Shown in pieces: positions 63,820 through 64,000 of a stretch of DNA of 64,000 nt; the first letter of the stretch is position 1, and every line of letters starts with the position of its first letter. The DNA comes from Desulfovibrio sp. TomC (lineage in GTDB: Bacteria; Desulfobacterota; Desulfovibrionia; Desulfovibrionales; Desulfovibrionaceae): assembly GCF_000801335.2 (NCBI RefSeq), contig NZ_JSEH01000002.1, positions 1 to 64,000 of the forward strand, written 5' to 3'. Under the pieces are notes generated by a model that saw only the letters and a program-made list of their open reading frames with translations, did no database searches and was not told the origin of the DNA. The translations under genes were made by a program, and so were the position numbers.

Positions 63820-64000
63820 TGCGACTTCCCTCGATGGGCTGGTAAGCGACGAGCAGTTGCCGATGCGGGCGGAGAGGTGAAAAGCAGGGGAGGGCGTTCG
63901 GACGATTTGGACTTGGCGACGTGTTTGTGATGGCGCAATCAGGCTTGAATTCAAGTCTGCCGGGGAGTCTCTTTGGCTACAAAGCACTGGTGCACAACGA
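63820..64000. other. Window end without a recognised gene
   Basis: These 181 bases follow the cytochrome stop. No hairpin terminator or gene start is evident before the window ends. Confidence 0.3.

Overview
The window looks like chromosome of a sulfate-reducing deltaproteobacterium of the Desulfovibrio/Solidesulfovibrio type. This is inferred from high GC in the resident genes, a decaheme cytochrome c with a CX4CH site, a secreted FecR-TPR-barrel protein beside a CHASE2 adenylate cyclase, and NosL and multicopper-oxidase copper genes. No rRNA or complete tRNA is present, so the genus is only a suggestion.

From 1 to about 21 kb is an accessory, AT-richer region of mobile and defence genes. 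On the minus strand lies a type I restriction-modification operon: hsdM, a HEPN gene, hsdS carrying an N-terminal nucleotidyltransferase (MNT) domain, hsdR, and a decayed GHKL-ATPase/nuclease gene. An IS21 remnant follows (istA broken, istB intact), then a secreted papain-like peptidase gene split by an amber codon. From 13.5 to 17.9 kb a WYL-domain regulator with a near-consensus promoter precedes a YkgJ/TerB protein and two glycine-rich membrane proteins, one with a possible PD-(D/E)XK motif. I consider this four-gene cassette the best candidate for an undescribed conflict or defence system. Nested transposase remnants (17.9-18.9 kb) and three small secreted or propeller-like genes (19.1-20.9 kb) complete this part.

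From 21320 to 30242 lies an integrated plasmid-like element. It is bounded by an 18-bp direct repeat matching the 3' end of a tRNA-Leu gene. It carries a tyrosine integrase, KilA-N genes, an HNH endonuclease, a helix-rich accessory protein, a small protein with family-A polymerase-like motifs (candidate replicase) and a serine recombinase with repeated candidate sites upstream. A second, degraded integrase start and an IS256 scrap follow, so this is a stacked attachment site.

From 31 to 43.3 kb is GC-rich resident-type DNA on the minus strand. It holds a truncated metzincin-like protease, the CHASE2 cyclase with its FecR-TPR-barrel partner, a secreted subtilisin, and a four-gene cassette around a PspA/IM30 protein and a DUF2491 (YjfK-like) protein.

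From 43.5 to 64 kb, after an Rhs scrap, lies a copper and redox region. Two very large periplasmic multicopper oxidases and a decaheme cytochrome c are on the plus strand. A minus-strand operon encodes NosL, a small membrane protein, a MacB-like ABC permease and ATPase, a polytopic membrane protein, and CusB and CusA efflux subunits. A second NosL gene is separate. No outer-membrane CusC-type channel and no copper regulator are visible inside the window.
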